From contig NZ_CP073105.1 in the NCBI RefSeq assembly GCF_018138085.1, forward strand, positions 3,596,001 through 3,660,000: a stretch of DNA of 64,000 bases, read 5' to 3'. Below, piece by piece: positions 27,436 to 36,584 of this stretch. The stretch's first letter is position 1. Every line of letters starts with the position of its first letter. The DNA is from Stutzerimonas stutzeri (GTDB taxonomy: Bacteria > Pseudomonadota > Gammaproteobacteria > Pseudomonadales > Pseudomonadaceae). The notes below the pieces were generated by a model that saw only the letters and a program-made list of their open reading frames with translations, ran no database searches and had not been told where the DNA came from. Made by a program: the position numbers and the translations under genes.

Positions 27436-29963
27436 CACCGGGACTCCTCCGTATCGGCTGCAGGGGAAGGTGCCCTGCCCTCACACACATGTCGCCCAGG
27501 CAAGTGGATCAGCCCCTCTTGCTCCGCCCCAAGACGGTAAGGAATGTGGCAACGGCTGTTAGCGTCGGCGCCCCAGCGTACCGACAACACGCCGTCAGGG
27601 CTGGAGACACGCGCGTAGAGCTGGCCCGCCTGACCGACGACTCCGACCCTGACGCCCTTTTCGTCGAACACGTCGGCGCCGAAGGGGGCCGCTTTGCCAT
27701 CCCACCTGGCGTCCAGCAGGATCGAGTAGCCTTTAAGGGCAACGAAGAACGCCGATACCGCCGCGCCGGCATCGGGAACCAGCCACTGCGCGGTTTCCGT
27801 GAGCTCCACATCGTCATCCAACCCATTCGTATCCAGCCCCACCCGGTTTGCCTGGTAGGGTGTCAGATACGGAACGATGGCATAGCCGTCCTCGCTGACC
27901 TGCAACCCGCGCCACCCTGCCACCTTGGCTCCTGTCGCATTCGGTGCCTTGATGATGGCGAAAGTATCACCCAACGCGGGAACCCATTCCACGCCACCGG
28001 CGTGCGCGACCATGGCCCCCTTGGCGCCGAGGGTCATCTGCCGCTGATGCTGGTTGTCCTGGCTGAGGCCGACATCGTAATCGGCAACGGCCGCCCGATA
28101 GCCGAGATTGACCCCAAGGGCGCCGAGGCCATCGGCATCCGGCCGGTCCCGATGGCTGGCCATCACGCTGTAGATGTATTGCGAGTCATCGCCGGCGATT
28201 CCACTGAGCACGCTGTTGAGCTGCCTCTCGCCGCCCCTGCCTTGGCTCATCTGCATGGACAGGTGTCCAGCTCCCAGCGAAGCCTTCCGACCGAGAGGCA
28301 TGTTCAAGGTCAGTCCGAGGACCGTGTCTTTGTTGGCTAGACCGCCATCCATACGCTGCACGGAAAGCTGGTAACCCACCGACTTCCAGCGGTCGCTGTA
28401 ACCGAGTTGGTAAGTGGTCTGGCGGTCTTCTGCGTCCCAGAACCACTGGCGGCTCCCCAGCAGATACAGGCTGCCGTCATACAGCGGCAGGCTTAAACTC
28501 AGATCCGCCCGCTGGCGCAGACGCAAAGGGCCAGCCAGGTCCAGCGAGCCGTGCTCGAATGGCGATAGCGCCTCGCGAACGCCGTAGTAGTCCGGGCTGG
28601 AATGACGGGTCAGGGTGGCCGAGACGAACGTCTCGCCCACCCTTCGCGACCAACCTAGACGGTAGCGGTCACCCTCCGAACGCCCTTCAACTCCAGCGAA
28701 GCGGCTGCGGGTCCAGTCGAAGGAGATCGCCCCCTGCGGAGCATTCCAGGCCGAGCCGAGCAGAAGCGCCTGATAGTCCTCGCTCTGGAGCAGCCCGCCA
28801 TATCCGGTCACCAGACTGCTCAAGCCGTGCTGCAAGGTAAGCAGCGTGAAACTCGGCGACTCACTGGCGAGTTCCTCATCCACCTTGCCGGCGGTGAGCG
28901 AATAGAACGTCTGGCCTTCGCGGATCAGCCCCGGTACCGATGAATAAGGAACCCTAAACGTCTGGGTGCTCCCGTCCGATTCATGGATGGTCACCTGCAG
29001 GTCCCCGGCATAGCCCGTCGAATAGAGATCGTCGATGAGAAAGTTGCCCGGCGCGACGTTCTCCTCGTATAGCAGCGTGCCGTTCTGTCGGATCTCCACC
29101 CTGGCATGGGTCCTGGCGACACCTCGAACCATGGGCGCGAATCCGCGCTGGCTCTCGGCCAGCATCCGCGGGTCGCTGCTCAGCGAACCGCCCACGTAAC
29201 CGAAGGCATCGAAGAACTCACCCCCGGTCCAGCGTTGCCCCAGCGACAGCGAGGAATGCCACTGCGGCAGGGCACGATAGGCATAACTGGCGATGCTCTG
29301 CCATTGACGCTGCTGCGGGTTGCTCTGGAAATTGGCTTGGTGGCGCAGCCGCCAGGCGCCGACATTGGCACCCATCTGGGTACCCAGGTAATGGCTCCGA
29401 TAGTCACCGCTGTCGCTCTCGTTCCAGTAGCTATTGGCGGCGTAGTCCACCCAGGCCACCGCCTCGCCTGCATCCCATCGCGACGGATCGATCCAGTCTC
29501 TGGGTCTGCTTATCTGCAGGCTCTGAGGAACGGTCAGGTACAGCGCCAGGTTCGACACGTCGTACTGCCATTGTAGTTGCGCGCTGATTTGCTCGATCCG
29601 GATGCAAGCGTCAGGATCGCCCAACTCGTGAGGCGGTAGGGCAACGTGCTCAGGGTCGATGCGGGCCAGTTCCAGCAATTCCCTGCTCATGCAAGGGGCG
29701 GCACTGCCGGGCCCGGTGACGTCCCGCATGCGCACCGTTTCCCGCTGCACGAGTGAATCGTTGACATAGATATCGCTGGGATAGTCACCGGCGAAGAGCG
29801 GGTTACCCGTTGCATAGCGCGTCAAATCGCGCGTCGCCAGCCCCGGCAGCAGCAAGGCCTGATTGAACTGGACCTCCTTGGCGACCGCCTGCGCACCGAA
29901 GAGCAGTAACGCCAGGCCAAGCCAGCAACGCGCTCCTGTTTGCATTGCGCACATCCAAGGCAT
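27435..29963 (-). CDS. Fimbrial outer-membrane usher
   Basis: 842-aa FimD/PapC-type usher that forms the outer-membrane pore for pilus assembly. Signal peptide ending AQAVA-KEVQF. The N-terminal chaperone-subunit binding domain comes first. The transmembrane barrel has a plug region with the usher signature RGVARTHARVEIRQNGTLLY and GPFLIDDL-like PGNFLIDDLYSTG. The C-terminal domains include PYQANRVGLDTNGL and CHIPYRL. The start is ATG 29963 in GTGATG overlapping the chaperone stop. Complete, no frameshift. Confidence 0.95.
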   Translation of the reverse strand: MPWMCAMQTGARCWLGLALLLFGAQAVAKEVQFNQALLLPGLATRDLTRYATGNPLFAGDYPSDIYVNDSLVQRETVRMRDVTGPGSAAPCMSRELLELARIDPEHVALPPHELGDPDACIRIEQISAQLQWQYDVSNLALYLTVPQSLQISRPRDWIDPSRWDAGEAVAWVDYAANSYWNESDSGDYRSHYLGTQMGANVGAWRLRHQANFQSNPQQRQWQSIASYAYRALPQWHSSLSLGQRWTGGEFFDAFGYVGGSLSSDPRMLAESQRGFAPMVRGVARTHARVEIRQNGTLLYEENVAPGNFLIDDLYSTGYAGDLQVTIHESDGSTQTFRVPYSSVPGLIREGQTFYSLTAGKVDEELASESPSFTLLTLQHGLSSLVTGYGGLLQSEDYQALLLGSAWNAPQGAISFDWTRSRFAGVEGRSEGDRYRLGWSRRVGETFVSATLTRHSSPDYYGVREALSPFEHGSLDLAGPLRLRQRADLSLSLPLYDGSLYLLGSRQWFWDAEDRQTTYQLGYSDRWKSVGYQLSVQRMDGGLANKDTVLGLTLNMPLGRKASLGAGHLSMQMSQGRGGERQLNSVLSGIAGDDSQYIYSVMASHRDRPDADGLGALGVNLGYRAAVADYDVGLSQDNQHQRQMTLGAKGAMVAHAGGVEWVPALGDTFAIIKAPNATGAKVAGWRGLQVSEDGYAIVPYLTPYQANRVGLDTNGLDDDVELTETAQWLVPDAGAAVSAFFVALKGYSILLDARWDGKAAPFGADVFDEKGVRVGVVGQAGQLYARVSSPDGVLSVRWGADANSRCHIPYRLGAEQEGLIHLPGRHVCEGRAPSPAADTEESR

Positions 29964-30652
29964 CACTCGCTCAGGTCGGTCTTAAGCGCTTCGCGACCAC
30001 CGTAATCGTTCAGGTGGCTGTATGAAATTTCGCCCTCGGCACCGGGAGGTATCGCCATACGCTCGCTGGCAAAAGGGGCCAACATCGTCACCGGCAACGC
30101 TTGCGTGCCAATCCGAGCCTCGATCAGCGTGATGTGGTAAGGGCTTGGGTTGCGCACGACGAGCCAGGCGCCATCGCGGCGCCAGACCAATTTCCCGGCG
30201 GCTTCCGACTGGCTGTCAGGCTGCAGCCCAGGCGGGCGATAGAACAGCTTGATGCGCGAACGCACTGCGAACTGCAGATAATTCTCGGCCGCCGACCCTG
30301 AATCCGGCCGTGGTGGTACTTCCAGCACGTTGAGCCAGAACAGGCTCTCCCGATCGTGCGGCAGGTCGGCCCCGGTGAACATGATTCGCAGCGCCTGGGT
30401 CCTTTGCGGTTCCATCCGAACCAAGGGCGGAATGATGACGAACGGGGCAGGCTGCAGTTGCGGGTCGGACTGGCCATCGCCTTCGTCGACCCAACTTTGG
30501 ACCAGCACCGGAGAATCGCCTTTGTTGACCAGCTCGACGCTGACCTGGCGCTGGTCAGCGGGATAGATGACGCGCGTACCACCGATGATCACGCTCGCCT
30601 GCGCCGCGGATATCGCCCAGCACAACAACACGCAAAGGATAAACCGCGACAT
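29963..30652 (-). CDS. Periplasmic fimbrial chaperone
   Basis: 229-aa PapD/FimC-like chaperone with two Ig-like domains. Signal peptide ending AISAAQA-SVIIGGTRVIYPADQRQV; IIGGTRVIYP is the family hallmark strand. QALRIMFTG and ESLFWLNVLEVPP form the subunit-binding G1-strand and interdomain region. RSRIKLFYRPPGL provides the C-terminal-carboxylate-binding Arg/Lys. I chose ATG 30652 (MSRFILCVLLCW) for the signal peptide; upstream alternatives lie at 30691 and 30706. Between the pilin and usher genes. Confidence 0.93.
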   Translation of the reverse strand: MSRFILCVLLCWAISAAQASVIIGGTRVIYPADQRQVSVELVNKGDSPVLVQSWVDEGDGQSDPQLQPAPFVIIPPLVRMEPQRTQALRIMFTGADLPHDRESLFWLNVLEVPPRPDSGSAAENYLQFAVRSRIKLFYRPPGLQPDSQSEAAGKLVWRRDGAWLVVRNPSPYHITLIEARIGTQALPVTMLAPFASERMAIPPGAEGEISYSHLNDYGGREALKTDLSE

Positions 30653-30713
30653 GACCTGGATTCTCCGGCGAACGCGATGACGTGTGGACATCCGAAGAAT
30701 GCCCACTCGTTCG

Positions 30714-31256
30714 TCAGGGATAAACGACCGAGAAGAACGTACTGGTGTTCACGGTCCCAGGCCCGGCGGCTCCGGTCGCGTAATATTCGGCGAAATAACT
30801 CAAGCTGGCGCTGCCGCTGACGATCGAAACGGTCTGTGAGTTCTGCGCGGCAGCGCTGGGCTGATTGAGTCCGATCGGGACCATGGAGCTGTTCAACAGG
30901 CCGACCTGAACACCCGTAGCGGCACCGGTATTGTTGAGCCGGCCAGTCGCCATATCGGTATTGGCGCCGGGCTCGAAATAGAGGGCAACATCACCTGAAT
31001 CGGGAGAGCAACTGGCCAACTCCACTGTGAATGGCGTGCGGCCGGCGGTTTTTCCGGCTTGATTCAAAGTATTGGCCATCACGGTGGGCAAGGTTACGGT
31101 GTGTAGGCCTGCGGTGCCGGAGGTAACTACGCAGGTATTCGCAGTAATCATGCCGGTTATTTGGACTTCCCCATCGGCCGCGTGCACGGCCGTCGGCAAG
31201 GTAAGCAAGGCACAAGCTGCAAAAACGGTAGGTAACGTCGTTATAGTTTTGAACAT
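30714..31256 (-). CDS. Major fimbrial subunit (type 1 pilin family)
   Basis: 180 aa. Signal peptide ending TAVHA-ADGEVQITG; mature pilin with the Cys pair (NTCVVTSG and ELASCSP), Thr/Ala/Gly-rich beta-sandwich sequence and the terminal VNTSTFFSVVYP strand. First gene of the fimbrial operon, 61 bp ahead of the chaperone start. Start uncertain: ATG 31256 gives a normal signal peptide, while ATG 31289 would add a basic 11-residue n-region; neither has a strong Shine-Dalgarno. Confidence 0.9.
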   Translation of the reverse strand: MFKTITTLPTVFAACALLTLPTAVHAADGEVQITGMITANTCVVTSGTAGLHTVTLPTVMANTLNQAGKTAGRTPFTVELASCSPDSGDVALYFEPGANTDMATGRLNNTGAATGVQVGLLNSSMVPIGLNQPSAAAQNSQTVSIVSGSASLSYFAEYYATGAAGPGTVNTSTFFSVVYP

Positions 31257-31867
31257 CTTTCTGGATCTCACTGCTTTTTTATTATTCATCCCACACGCTG
31301 CAGCTCTTGGGCATTCGCAGTCCCTGCATCTTCGATGACTGATCAGGGACGCACATCCTCCCTGCGGTGGCCAGGAAGGGCGTAGCGCCAGGGCGCAGAG
31401 AACGCAGAGGATGAAATTTCGCTTACAAAGGGCGTTATGCCTGCACTTGCTGGCAGTCGGATGTTGCGAAAGCAACAAAACGGACCGATACCCAGGCAGC
31501 ATCGCCGGACGCCCGCTTGCTCTAAGCAGCGCATCTGCGTGTCAGTGCTAAATGAATATCGGCATGCCCGCGAGAACCTTCATCCAGACTGACAAGCGGT
31601 CGGCAAGCACCATGGAAACGGGGCGGCGATGATAGTGGCATATAGCCACACAACCAAGCATCTCCTCCTACCGCCCGTCGCCTATCAATCTGCCGTCCCG
31701 CCCGGAGCTTCGAGCGATGCTCTCTCATACGAGAAAGCGCGGACGAATGAAATAAGCGGGACGACGTCCCTGCGATGCCGGGGACCGAACAGCGATGCAC
31801 CTGTGCGTGCCGCCATGGTGCTTTTCCGGTAGCATTCCCGCACGTTTTACCCGCCTGGAAACCCGCA
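31257..31867. other. 611-bp noncoding region, fimbrial operon / pyrC
   Basis: No credible gene. It holds a 7-bp stem GTCCCTG / CAGGGAC (31320-31350), the purine-rich word GCGCAGAGAACGCAGAGG (31393-31410), and a small hairpin GTTGC-GAAA-GCAAC (31463-31476). The dyad GTGGC-ATATA-GCCAC (31635-31649) is annotated separately. Promoters for both the fimbrial operon and pyrC must lie here, but I cannot assign a convincing pair. Confidence 0.5.
31635..31649. promoter_or_regulatory. GTGGC-ATATA-GCCAC dyad in the fimbrial/pyrC control region
   Basis: Perfect 5-bp arms around an AT-only core: a possible regulator-binding site. No factor recognised. Confidence 0.3.
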
Positions 31868-32911
31868 ATGTCCGACCGACTGACCCTACTGCGCCCCGAC
31901 GACTGGCATATTCACCTGCGTGACGGCGCCGCATTGCCACACACCGTGGCGGACGCAGCGCGCCAGTTCGCCCGTGCGATCATCATGCCCAACCTGGTTC
32001 CGCCGGTACGCAACGCCGCGGAAGCGGACGCTTATCGTCAGCGTATTCTCGCTGCCCGGCCAGCCAGAAACGCGTTCGAACCGCTGATGGTGCTCTATCT
32101 CACCGACGGCACGCAGCCAGAGGACGTGCGCGCAGCCAAGGCCAGCGGCTATGTCTATGCGGCCAAGCTGTATCCCGCCGGTGCAACCACCAATTCCGCG
32201 TCTGGCGTGACCCGCATCGACAATATTTTCCCGGTGCTCGAAGCGATGGCCGAAGTCGGCCTGCCGCTGTTGGTGCACGGCGAGGTAACCCGTGCCGAAA
32301 TCGACATCTTCGATCGCGAGAAGTATTTCATCGACGAACAGCTGAGCCGGGTAACCGAACGTTTTCCGACCCTGAAAGTGGTTTTCGAACACATCACCAC
32401 TCGCGATGCGGTGCAGTTTGTCGAGGCGGCTGGCAGTAACGTGGGCGCAACGATCACGGCGCATCACCTGCTCTACAACCGCAACCACATGCTGGTCGGC
32501 GGTATTCGTCCGCACTTCTTCTGCCTGCCGATCCTCAAGCGCAACGTTCATCAGGAAGCATTGCTCGACGCTGCCACCAGCGGCAGCCCCAAGTTCTTCC
32601 TCGGCACCGACTCCGCGCCGCATGCGCAGCACGCCAAGGAGAACGCCTGCGGCTGTGCCGGCTGCTATACGGCCTTCGCCGCGATCGAGCTCTATGCCGA
32701 GGCCTTCGAGCAGCGCCAGGCTCTGGATAAGCTGGAGGCTTTCGCCAGCCACTTCGGCGCCGACTTCTATGGCCTGCCGCGCAACACCGAGCAGATCACA
32801 TTGGTCAGGGAATCCTGGAGCGTGCCGACCCACTTGCCATTCGGCGAGCACAACGTGGTCCCCCTGCGCGCCGGCGAGACCCTGCAATGGCGGCTGGAGA
32901 CACGCACATGA
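31868..32911 (+). CDS. pyrC: Dihydroorotase (class II, PyrC)
   Basis: Zinc amidohydrolase of pyrimidine synthesis, interconverting carbamoyl aspartate and dihydroorotate. 347 aa, E. coli PyrC type. The metal-binding HIHLRDG is at residues 16-22. The carboxylated lysine lies in [14 protein letters not shown], with further ligands in LLVHGEV and FEHITT and the catalytic Asp in FLGTDSAPH. The start is ATG 31868 ([19 protein letters not shown]); the longer upstream reading has no similarity. Its stop overlaps the rnt ATG. Confidence 0.97.
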   Translation: MSDRLTLLRPDDWHIHLRDGAALPHTVADAARQFARAIIMPNLVPPVRNAAEADAYRQRILAARPARNAFEPLMVLYLTDGTQPEDVRAAKASGYVYAAKLYPAGATTNSASGVTRIDNIFPVLEAMAEVGLPLLVHGEVTRAEIDIFDREKYFIDEQLSRVTERFPTLKVVFEHITTRDAVQFVEAAGSNVGATITAHHLLYNRNHMLVGGIRPHFFCLPILKRNVHQEALLDAATSGSPKFFLGTDSAPHAQHAKENACGCAGCYTAFAAIELYAEAFEQRQALDKLEAFASHFGADFYGLPRNTEQITLVRESWSVPTHLPFGEHNVVPLRAGETLQWRLETRT

Positions 32912-33582
32912 GTGACGAGCAATTCGACGACGAACTCGAAGGCAACCTCCCGGGCAAACCACGCTCGCCCATGGCAAGACGTTTCCGCGGTTTCCTGCCG
33001 GTGGTCGTGGACGTCGAGTGTGGCGGCTTCAATTGCGCGACCGATGCGCTGCTGGAAATCGCTGCCGTCACCATTGGAATGGACGAGCAGGGGCTGCTCT
33101 ACCCGCAGGAAACGCTTTTTTTCCGGGTCGAGCCGTTCGCCGGTGCCAACATCGAAGCGGCGGCGCTGGAATTCACCGGCATCAAGCTGGATCACCCGCT
33201 GCGCATGGCCGTGCCCGAATCGCAGGCATTGAACGAAATCATCCGCAGCGTACGTAAGGCTGTGAAATCGGCAGGCTGCAAGCGCGCCATCCTGGTCGGG
33301 CACAACAGCAGCTTCGATCTGGGCTTCCTCAACGCCGCTATCGCGCGCTGCGATATCAAGCGTAACCCGTTCCACCCGTTCTCCAGCTTCGATACAGCGA
33401 CCCTGGCCGGCCTCGCCTATGGCCAGACCGTCCTGGCCAAAGCCTGCCAGGCGGCAGGCATCGACTTCGACGGACGCGAAGCCCATTCGGCTCGTTACGA
33501 CACCGAGAAAACCGCCGAGCTGTTCTGCGGCATCGTCAATCGCTGGAAAGAGATGGGCGGCTGGGAAGAGTTCGATGTGTAA
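32908..33582 (+). CDS. rnt: Ribonuclease T
   Basis: 3'-5' exoribonuclease that trims tRNA and other stable RNAs, 224 aa. The DEDDh exonuclease motifs are visible: [11 protein letters not shown] (Asp/Glu of ExoI), [12 protein letters not shown] (ExoII) and [12 protein letters not shown] (ExoIII). The start is ATG 32908, overlapping the pyrC stop as ATGA; the pyrC-rnt pair is conserved in Pseudomonas. Confidence 0.96.
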   Translation: MSDEQFDDELEGNLPGKPRSPMARRFRGFLPVVVDVECGGFNCATDALLEIAAVTIGMDEQGLLYPQETLFFRVEPFAGANIEAAALEFTGIKLDHPLRMAVPESQALNEIIRSVRKAVKSAGCKRAILVGHNSSFDLGFLNAAIARCDIKRNPFHPFSSFDTATLAGLAYGQTVLAKACQAAGIDFDGREAHSARYDTEKTAELFCGIVNRWKEMGGWEEFDV

Positions 33583-33602
33583 CAGATATAAACCCGACAA
33601 CG

Positions 33603-33759
33603 GCGCTTGAGGCTGGAGGCCAGACGAAAGGCGATTCGGCGGATGCCATCAGCGCGTTGCGTAAAACGGGCAAAGCTTGAATTTTTTCTTACGCGAGCGC
33701 GAACCGAAGGAAACGAGGCCGGTCTGCCAGCTCTTCGTCTGGCCTCCAGCCTCAAGCGC
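33603..33759. repeat. 157-bp element bounded by 26-bp perfect inverted repeats
   Basis: Left arm 33603-33628 (begins GCGCTTGAGGCTGGAGGCCA) is the exact reverse complement of 33734-33759. The 105-bp interior has weaker nested complementarity (GCGTAA / TTACGC, and ATTCGG / CCGAA) around an AT-rich centre (GAATTTTTTC). It lies between the convergent rnt and thrC stops. I saw no target-site duplication and no coding sequence. It may act as a bidirectional terminator or be a small palindromic (MITE-like or REP-like) repeat. Confidence 0.85.
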
Positions 33760-33777
33760 TTTCTCTCGTCTCTAGCT

Positions 33778-35187
33778 TTACAGCGGCTTGCCGCGATTGC
33801 CATGGCCGCTGACGAAGGCCTGCATGGCCTTCAGATCGTTAGCCAGCACGGTGCAACGCTCAGGCCGCTGGAACAGATCGGCCAGATGCGCAGGGAGCTC
33901 CAGTGCCTTGCCAACGCCCGCCTTCTGTACTGCATCGGGGAATTTCACCGGATGCGCGGTGGCCAGCGTCACCATCGGCGTTGCCAGGCTACGACGGCAC
34001 TCGCGCGCAGCATGGACACCGATCGCCGTGTGCGGGTCGAGCAATTCGCCGGTGGCGGCGAAGACCTCGGCGATGGTCTTGCAGGTCTGCTCGTCATCCA
34101 CGGCTAGCGAGTCGAACAGCTTTCTCGCCTCGGTCCAGTGCTCCTCTTCCACCGACAGCTTGCCGCTGGCCTTGAAGGCGCTCATCAGATCGGCCACCGC
34201 GGCGCCGTTACGGCCGTGCAGGTCAAACAGCAGACGCTCGAAGTTGGACGACACCATGATGTCCATCGAGGGCGACAGCGACGGATGCAACGTATCCTTG
34301 TCATAGCGGTTGCCGCTCATGAAGCGGTGCAGGATGTCGTTGCGATTGGTCGCCACCACCAGCTGGCTGATCGGCAGCCCCATGTTGCGAGCCAGATAGC
34401 CTGCGAAGATATCGCCGAAGTTGCCGGTCGGCACCGAGAAAGCCACCGAGCGCGCCGGGCCGCCCAACTGCAGCGCCGCATGGAAGTAGTAGACGATCTG
34501 GGCCATGATCCGCGCCCAGTTGATAGAGTTCACCGCCACCAGACGGGTCCCCTTGAGGAAACACTGGTCGGCGAAGCTATCCTTGACCATCTCCTGGCAG
34601 TCGTCGAAGTTGCCTTCAATGGCGATGTTGTGAATGTTTTCGCCGAGGATGGTGGTCATCTGCCGGCGCTGCACCTCCGATACGCGGTTGTGCGGGTGCA
34701 GGATGAAGATGTCGACGTTCTCGCAGCGACGGCAGCCTTCGATCGCCGCCGAGCCGGTATCGCCAGAGGTCGCACCGATGATCACCACACGCTCGCCGCG
34801 CTTGGCCAGCACGTAGTCGAGCAGGCGGCCAAGCAGTTGCAGAGCGAAATCCTTGAACGCCAGGGTCGGGCCGTGGAACAACTCCAGCACCCACTCGTTG
34901 CCGTTCAGCTGGCGCAGCGGCGCCACAGCACTGTGCGCGAACACACCGTAGGTCTCTTCCAGAATCTGCTTGAAATCGGCATCTGGAATGCTGCCGGCAA
35001 CGAAAGGTCGCATGACCTTGAACGCCAGCTCGTGATACGGCAAACCCGCCCAGGAGGCAATTTCCTCGACGGTGAAGCGGGGCAGGTTCTCCGGCACGTA
35101 GAGGCCGCCATCGCTGGCCAGGCCGGCGAGCAGCACGTCTTCGAAATTCAGGGTTGGCGCCTGGCCACGGGTGCTGATATAGCGCAT
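33778..35187 (-). CDS. thrC: Threonine synthase
   Basis: PLP enzyme converting O-phosphohomoserine to threonine, 469 aa. The PLP lysine is in GPTLAFKDFALQLLG (about residue 112), and the phosphate-binding GATSGDTGSAAIEG follows. Homologues begin exactly MRYISTRGQAPTLNFEDVLLAGLASDGGLYVP. Downstream of hom by 92 bp on the same strand, the usual Pseudomonas hom-thrC unit. A hairpin overlaps its Shine-Dalgarno. Confidence 0.97.
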   Translation of the reverse strand: MRYISTRGQAPTLNFEDVLLAGLASDGGLYVPENLPRFTVEEIASWAGLPYHELAFKVMRPFVAGSIPDADFKQILEETYGVFAHSAVAPLRQLNGNEWVLELFHGPTLAFKDFALQLLGRLLDYVLAKRGERVVIIGATSGDTGSAAIEGCRRCENVDIFILHPHNRVSEVQRRQMTTILGENIHNIAIEGNFDDCQEMVKDSFADQCFLKGTRLVAVNSINWARIMAQIVYYFHAALQLGGPARSVAFSVPTGNFGDIFAGYLARNMGLPISQLVVATNRNDILHRFMSGNRYDKDTLHPSLSPSMDIMVSSNFERLLFDLHGRNGAAVADLMSAFKASGKLSVEEEHWTEARKLFDSLAVDDEQTCKTIAEVFAATGELLDPHTAIGVHAARECRRSLATPMVTLATAHPVKFPDAVQKAGVGKALELPAHLADLFQRPERCTVLANDLKAMQAFVSGHGNRGKPL

Positions 35188-35191
35188 GTTT

Positions 35192-35208
35192 CAAAACCTT
35201 CGGTTTTG
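35192..35208 (-). promoter_or_regulatory. Hairpin enclosing the thrC ribosome-binding site
   Basis: CAAAACC-GAA-GGTTTTG (minus strand) ends 4 nt before the thrC ATG. The only good Shine-Dalgarno, GAAGG, occupies its loop and the 3' arm. It could limit translation initiation of thrC relative to hom. Confidence 0.45.
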
Positions 35209-35279
35209 GCTTCAGGCCTCAGGCTCCGAGGCTTCAGGCAACTTCGCCTGCGGCCTGCAGCCCGTAGCCTGCAGCCCGA

Positions 35280-36584
35280 TTAATTGAGCTGTTCCACGCG
35301 GATCCGCACCACGCTACCCACGACGTCGGAGAGCGACTCCAGCGCGGCGATCGCATCGTCGATGCGTTGCTCGATCACCCTATGGGTGACGAGAATGACC
35401 GGCACCAGGCCATCCTGGACCTCCGCCTCCTTCTGCATGATCGACTCGATGTTGATACCACGCTCGGACAGGATGGTCGCGACCTGGGCCAACACGCCTG
35501 GATGATCCTTGGCCTGGATGCGCAGGTAGTACGCACTTTCACAGGCGCCGATCGGCAGGATCGGATGAGCAGAAAGCGAATCGGGCTGGAACGCCAGGTG
35601 GGGGACTCGGTTGTTCGGGTCGGTCGTCAGCGCGCGCGCCACGTCGACCAGATCCGCTACGACCGCCGAAGCCGTCGGCTCCATGCCGGCACCGGCGCCG
35701 TAATACAGGGTCGAACCGACCGCATCGCCGTTGACCATGACGGCATTCATCACACCGTTGACGTTGGCGATCAGGCGATCGGCCGGGATCAGCGTGGGAT
35801 GGACGCGCAGTTCGATGCCGGCATCGGTGCTGCGTGCGACACCCAGGTGCTTGATGCGATAGCCCAACGCCTCGGCATAGTTGACGTCGGCGGTGGTCAG
35901 GCGGGAAATGCCTTCGGTGTAGGCCTTATCGAACTGCAGCGGTATGCCGAACGCGATGGACGCCAGAATGGTCAGCTTGTGCGCGGCGTCGATACCCTCG
36001 ACGTCGAAGGTCGGATCGGCCTCGGCATAGCCGAGCGCCTGCGCCTCCTGGAGCACGTCCTCGAAAGTACGGCCCTTTTCGCGCATCTCGGTGAGGATGA
36101 AGTTGCCCGTACCGTTGATGATGCCGGCCAGCCAGTTGATCTGGTTGCCCGCCAAACCTTCACGGATCGCCTTGATAACCGGAATGCCACCAGCCACCGA
36201 CGCTTCGAACGCGACGATGACGCCCTTTTCGCGGGCCTTGGCGAAGATCTCATTACCATGCACGGCGATCAGCGCCTTGTTGGCGGTGACCACGTGTTTG
36301 CCGTTTTCGATGGCGGTGAGGACCAGTTCACGGGCCAATGTGTAGCCACCGATCAACTCGACGACGATGTCGATCTCGGGATTGTTCGCGACCTCGAAAA
36401 TATCGGCGGTAATCGGGGTGTTACCGGTGTTGCACCTTGGGTTTGCATGGCGAGCCGCAATCTGCGCGACTTCGATCCCACGCCCGGCGCGGCGGGCGAT
36501 TTCCGCAGCGTTGCGCTCGAGCACATTGAAGGTACCGCTACCGACGGTTCCCAGCCCACAGATGCCCACTTTCACCGGTTTCAA
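35280..36584 (-). CDS. hom: Homoserine dehydrogenase (ACT-domain type)
   Basis: NAD(P)H-dependent reduction of aspartate semialdehyde to homoserine, 434 aa. N-terminal Rossmann motif VGICGLGTVGSGT; catalytic region with GIINGTGNFILTEM and YAEADPTFDVEGIDAAHK. A C-terminal ACT domain (DHPGVLAQVATILSERGINIESI) probably gives threonine feedback. Start: TTG 36584, 6 nt from GGGGAG, gives LKPVKVGICGLG, matching P. aeruginosa in start point and length. There is no in-frame ATG in the right place. First gene of the hom-thrC unit. Confidence 0.95.
   Translation of the reverse strand: MKPVKVGICGLGTVGSGTFNVLERNAAEIARRAGRGIEVAQIAARHANPRCNTGNTPITADIFEVANNPEIDIVVELIGGYTLARELVLTAIENGKHVVTANKALIAVHGNEIFAKAREKGVIVAFEASVAGGIPVIKAIREGLAGNQINWLAGIINGTGNFILTEMREKGRTFEDVLQEAQALGYAEADPTFDVEGIDAAHKLTILASIAFGIPLQFDKAYTEGISRLTTADVNYAEALGYRIKHLGVARSTDAGIELRVHPTLIPADRLIANVNGVMNAVMVNGDAVGSTLYYGAGAGMEPTASAVVADLVDVARALTTDPNNRVPHLAFQPDSLSAHPILPIGACESAYYLRIQAKDHPGVLAQVATILSERGINIESIMQKEAEVQDGLVPVILVTHRVIEQRIDDAIAALESLSDVVGSVVRIRVEQLN

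Noticed and set aside
31463..31495. Sigma-54 promoter for the fimbrial operon around TTGCT (minus strand)
   Set aside because: The upstream GG lies 11 nt, not 10, from the GC and the -24 region does not match TGGYAY; the TTGCT is part of a small hairpin.
33603..33759. Integron attC site or transposon end
   Set aside because: No GTTRRRY core or R/L box layout of attC, no transposase, and no visible target duplication. Kept only as an unclassified inverted-repeat element.
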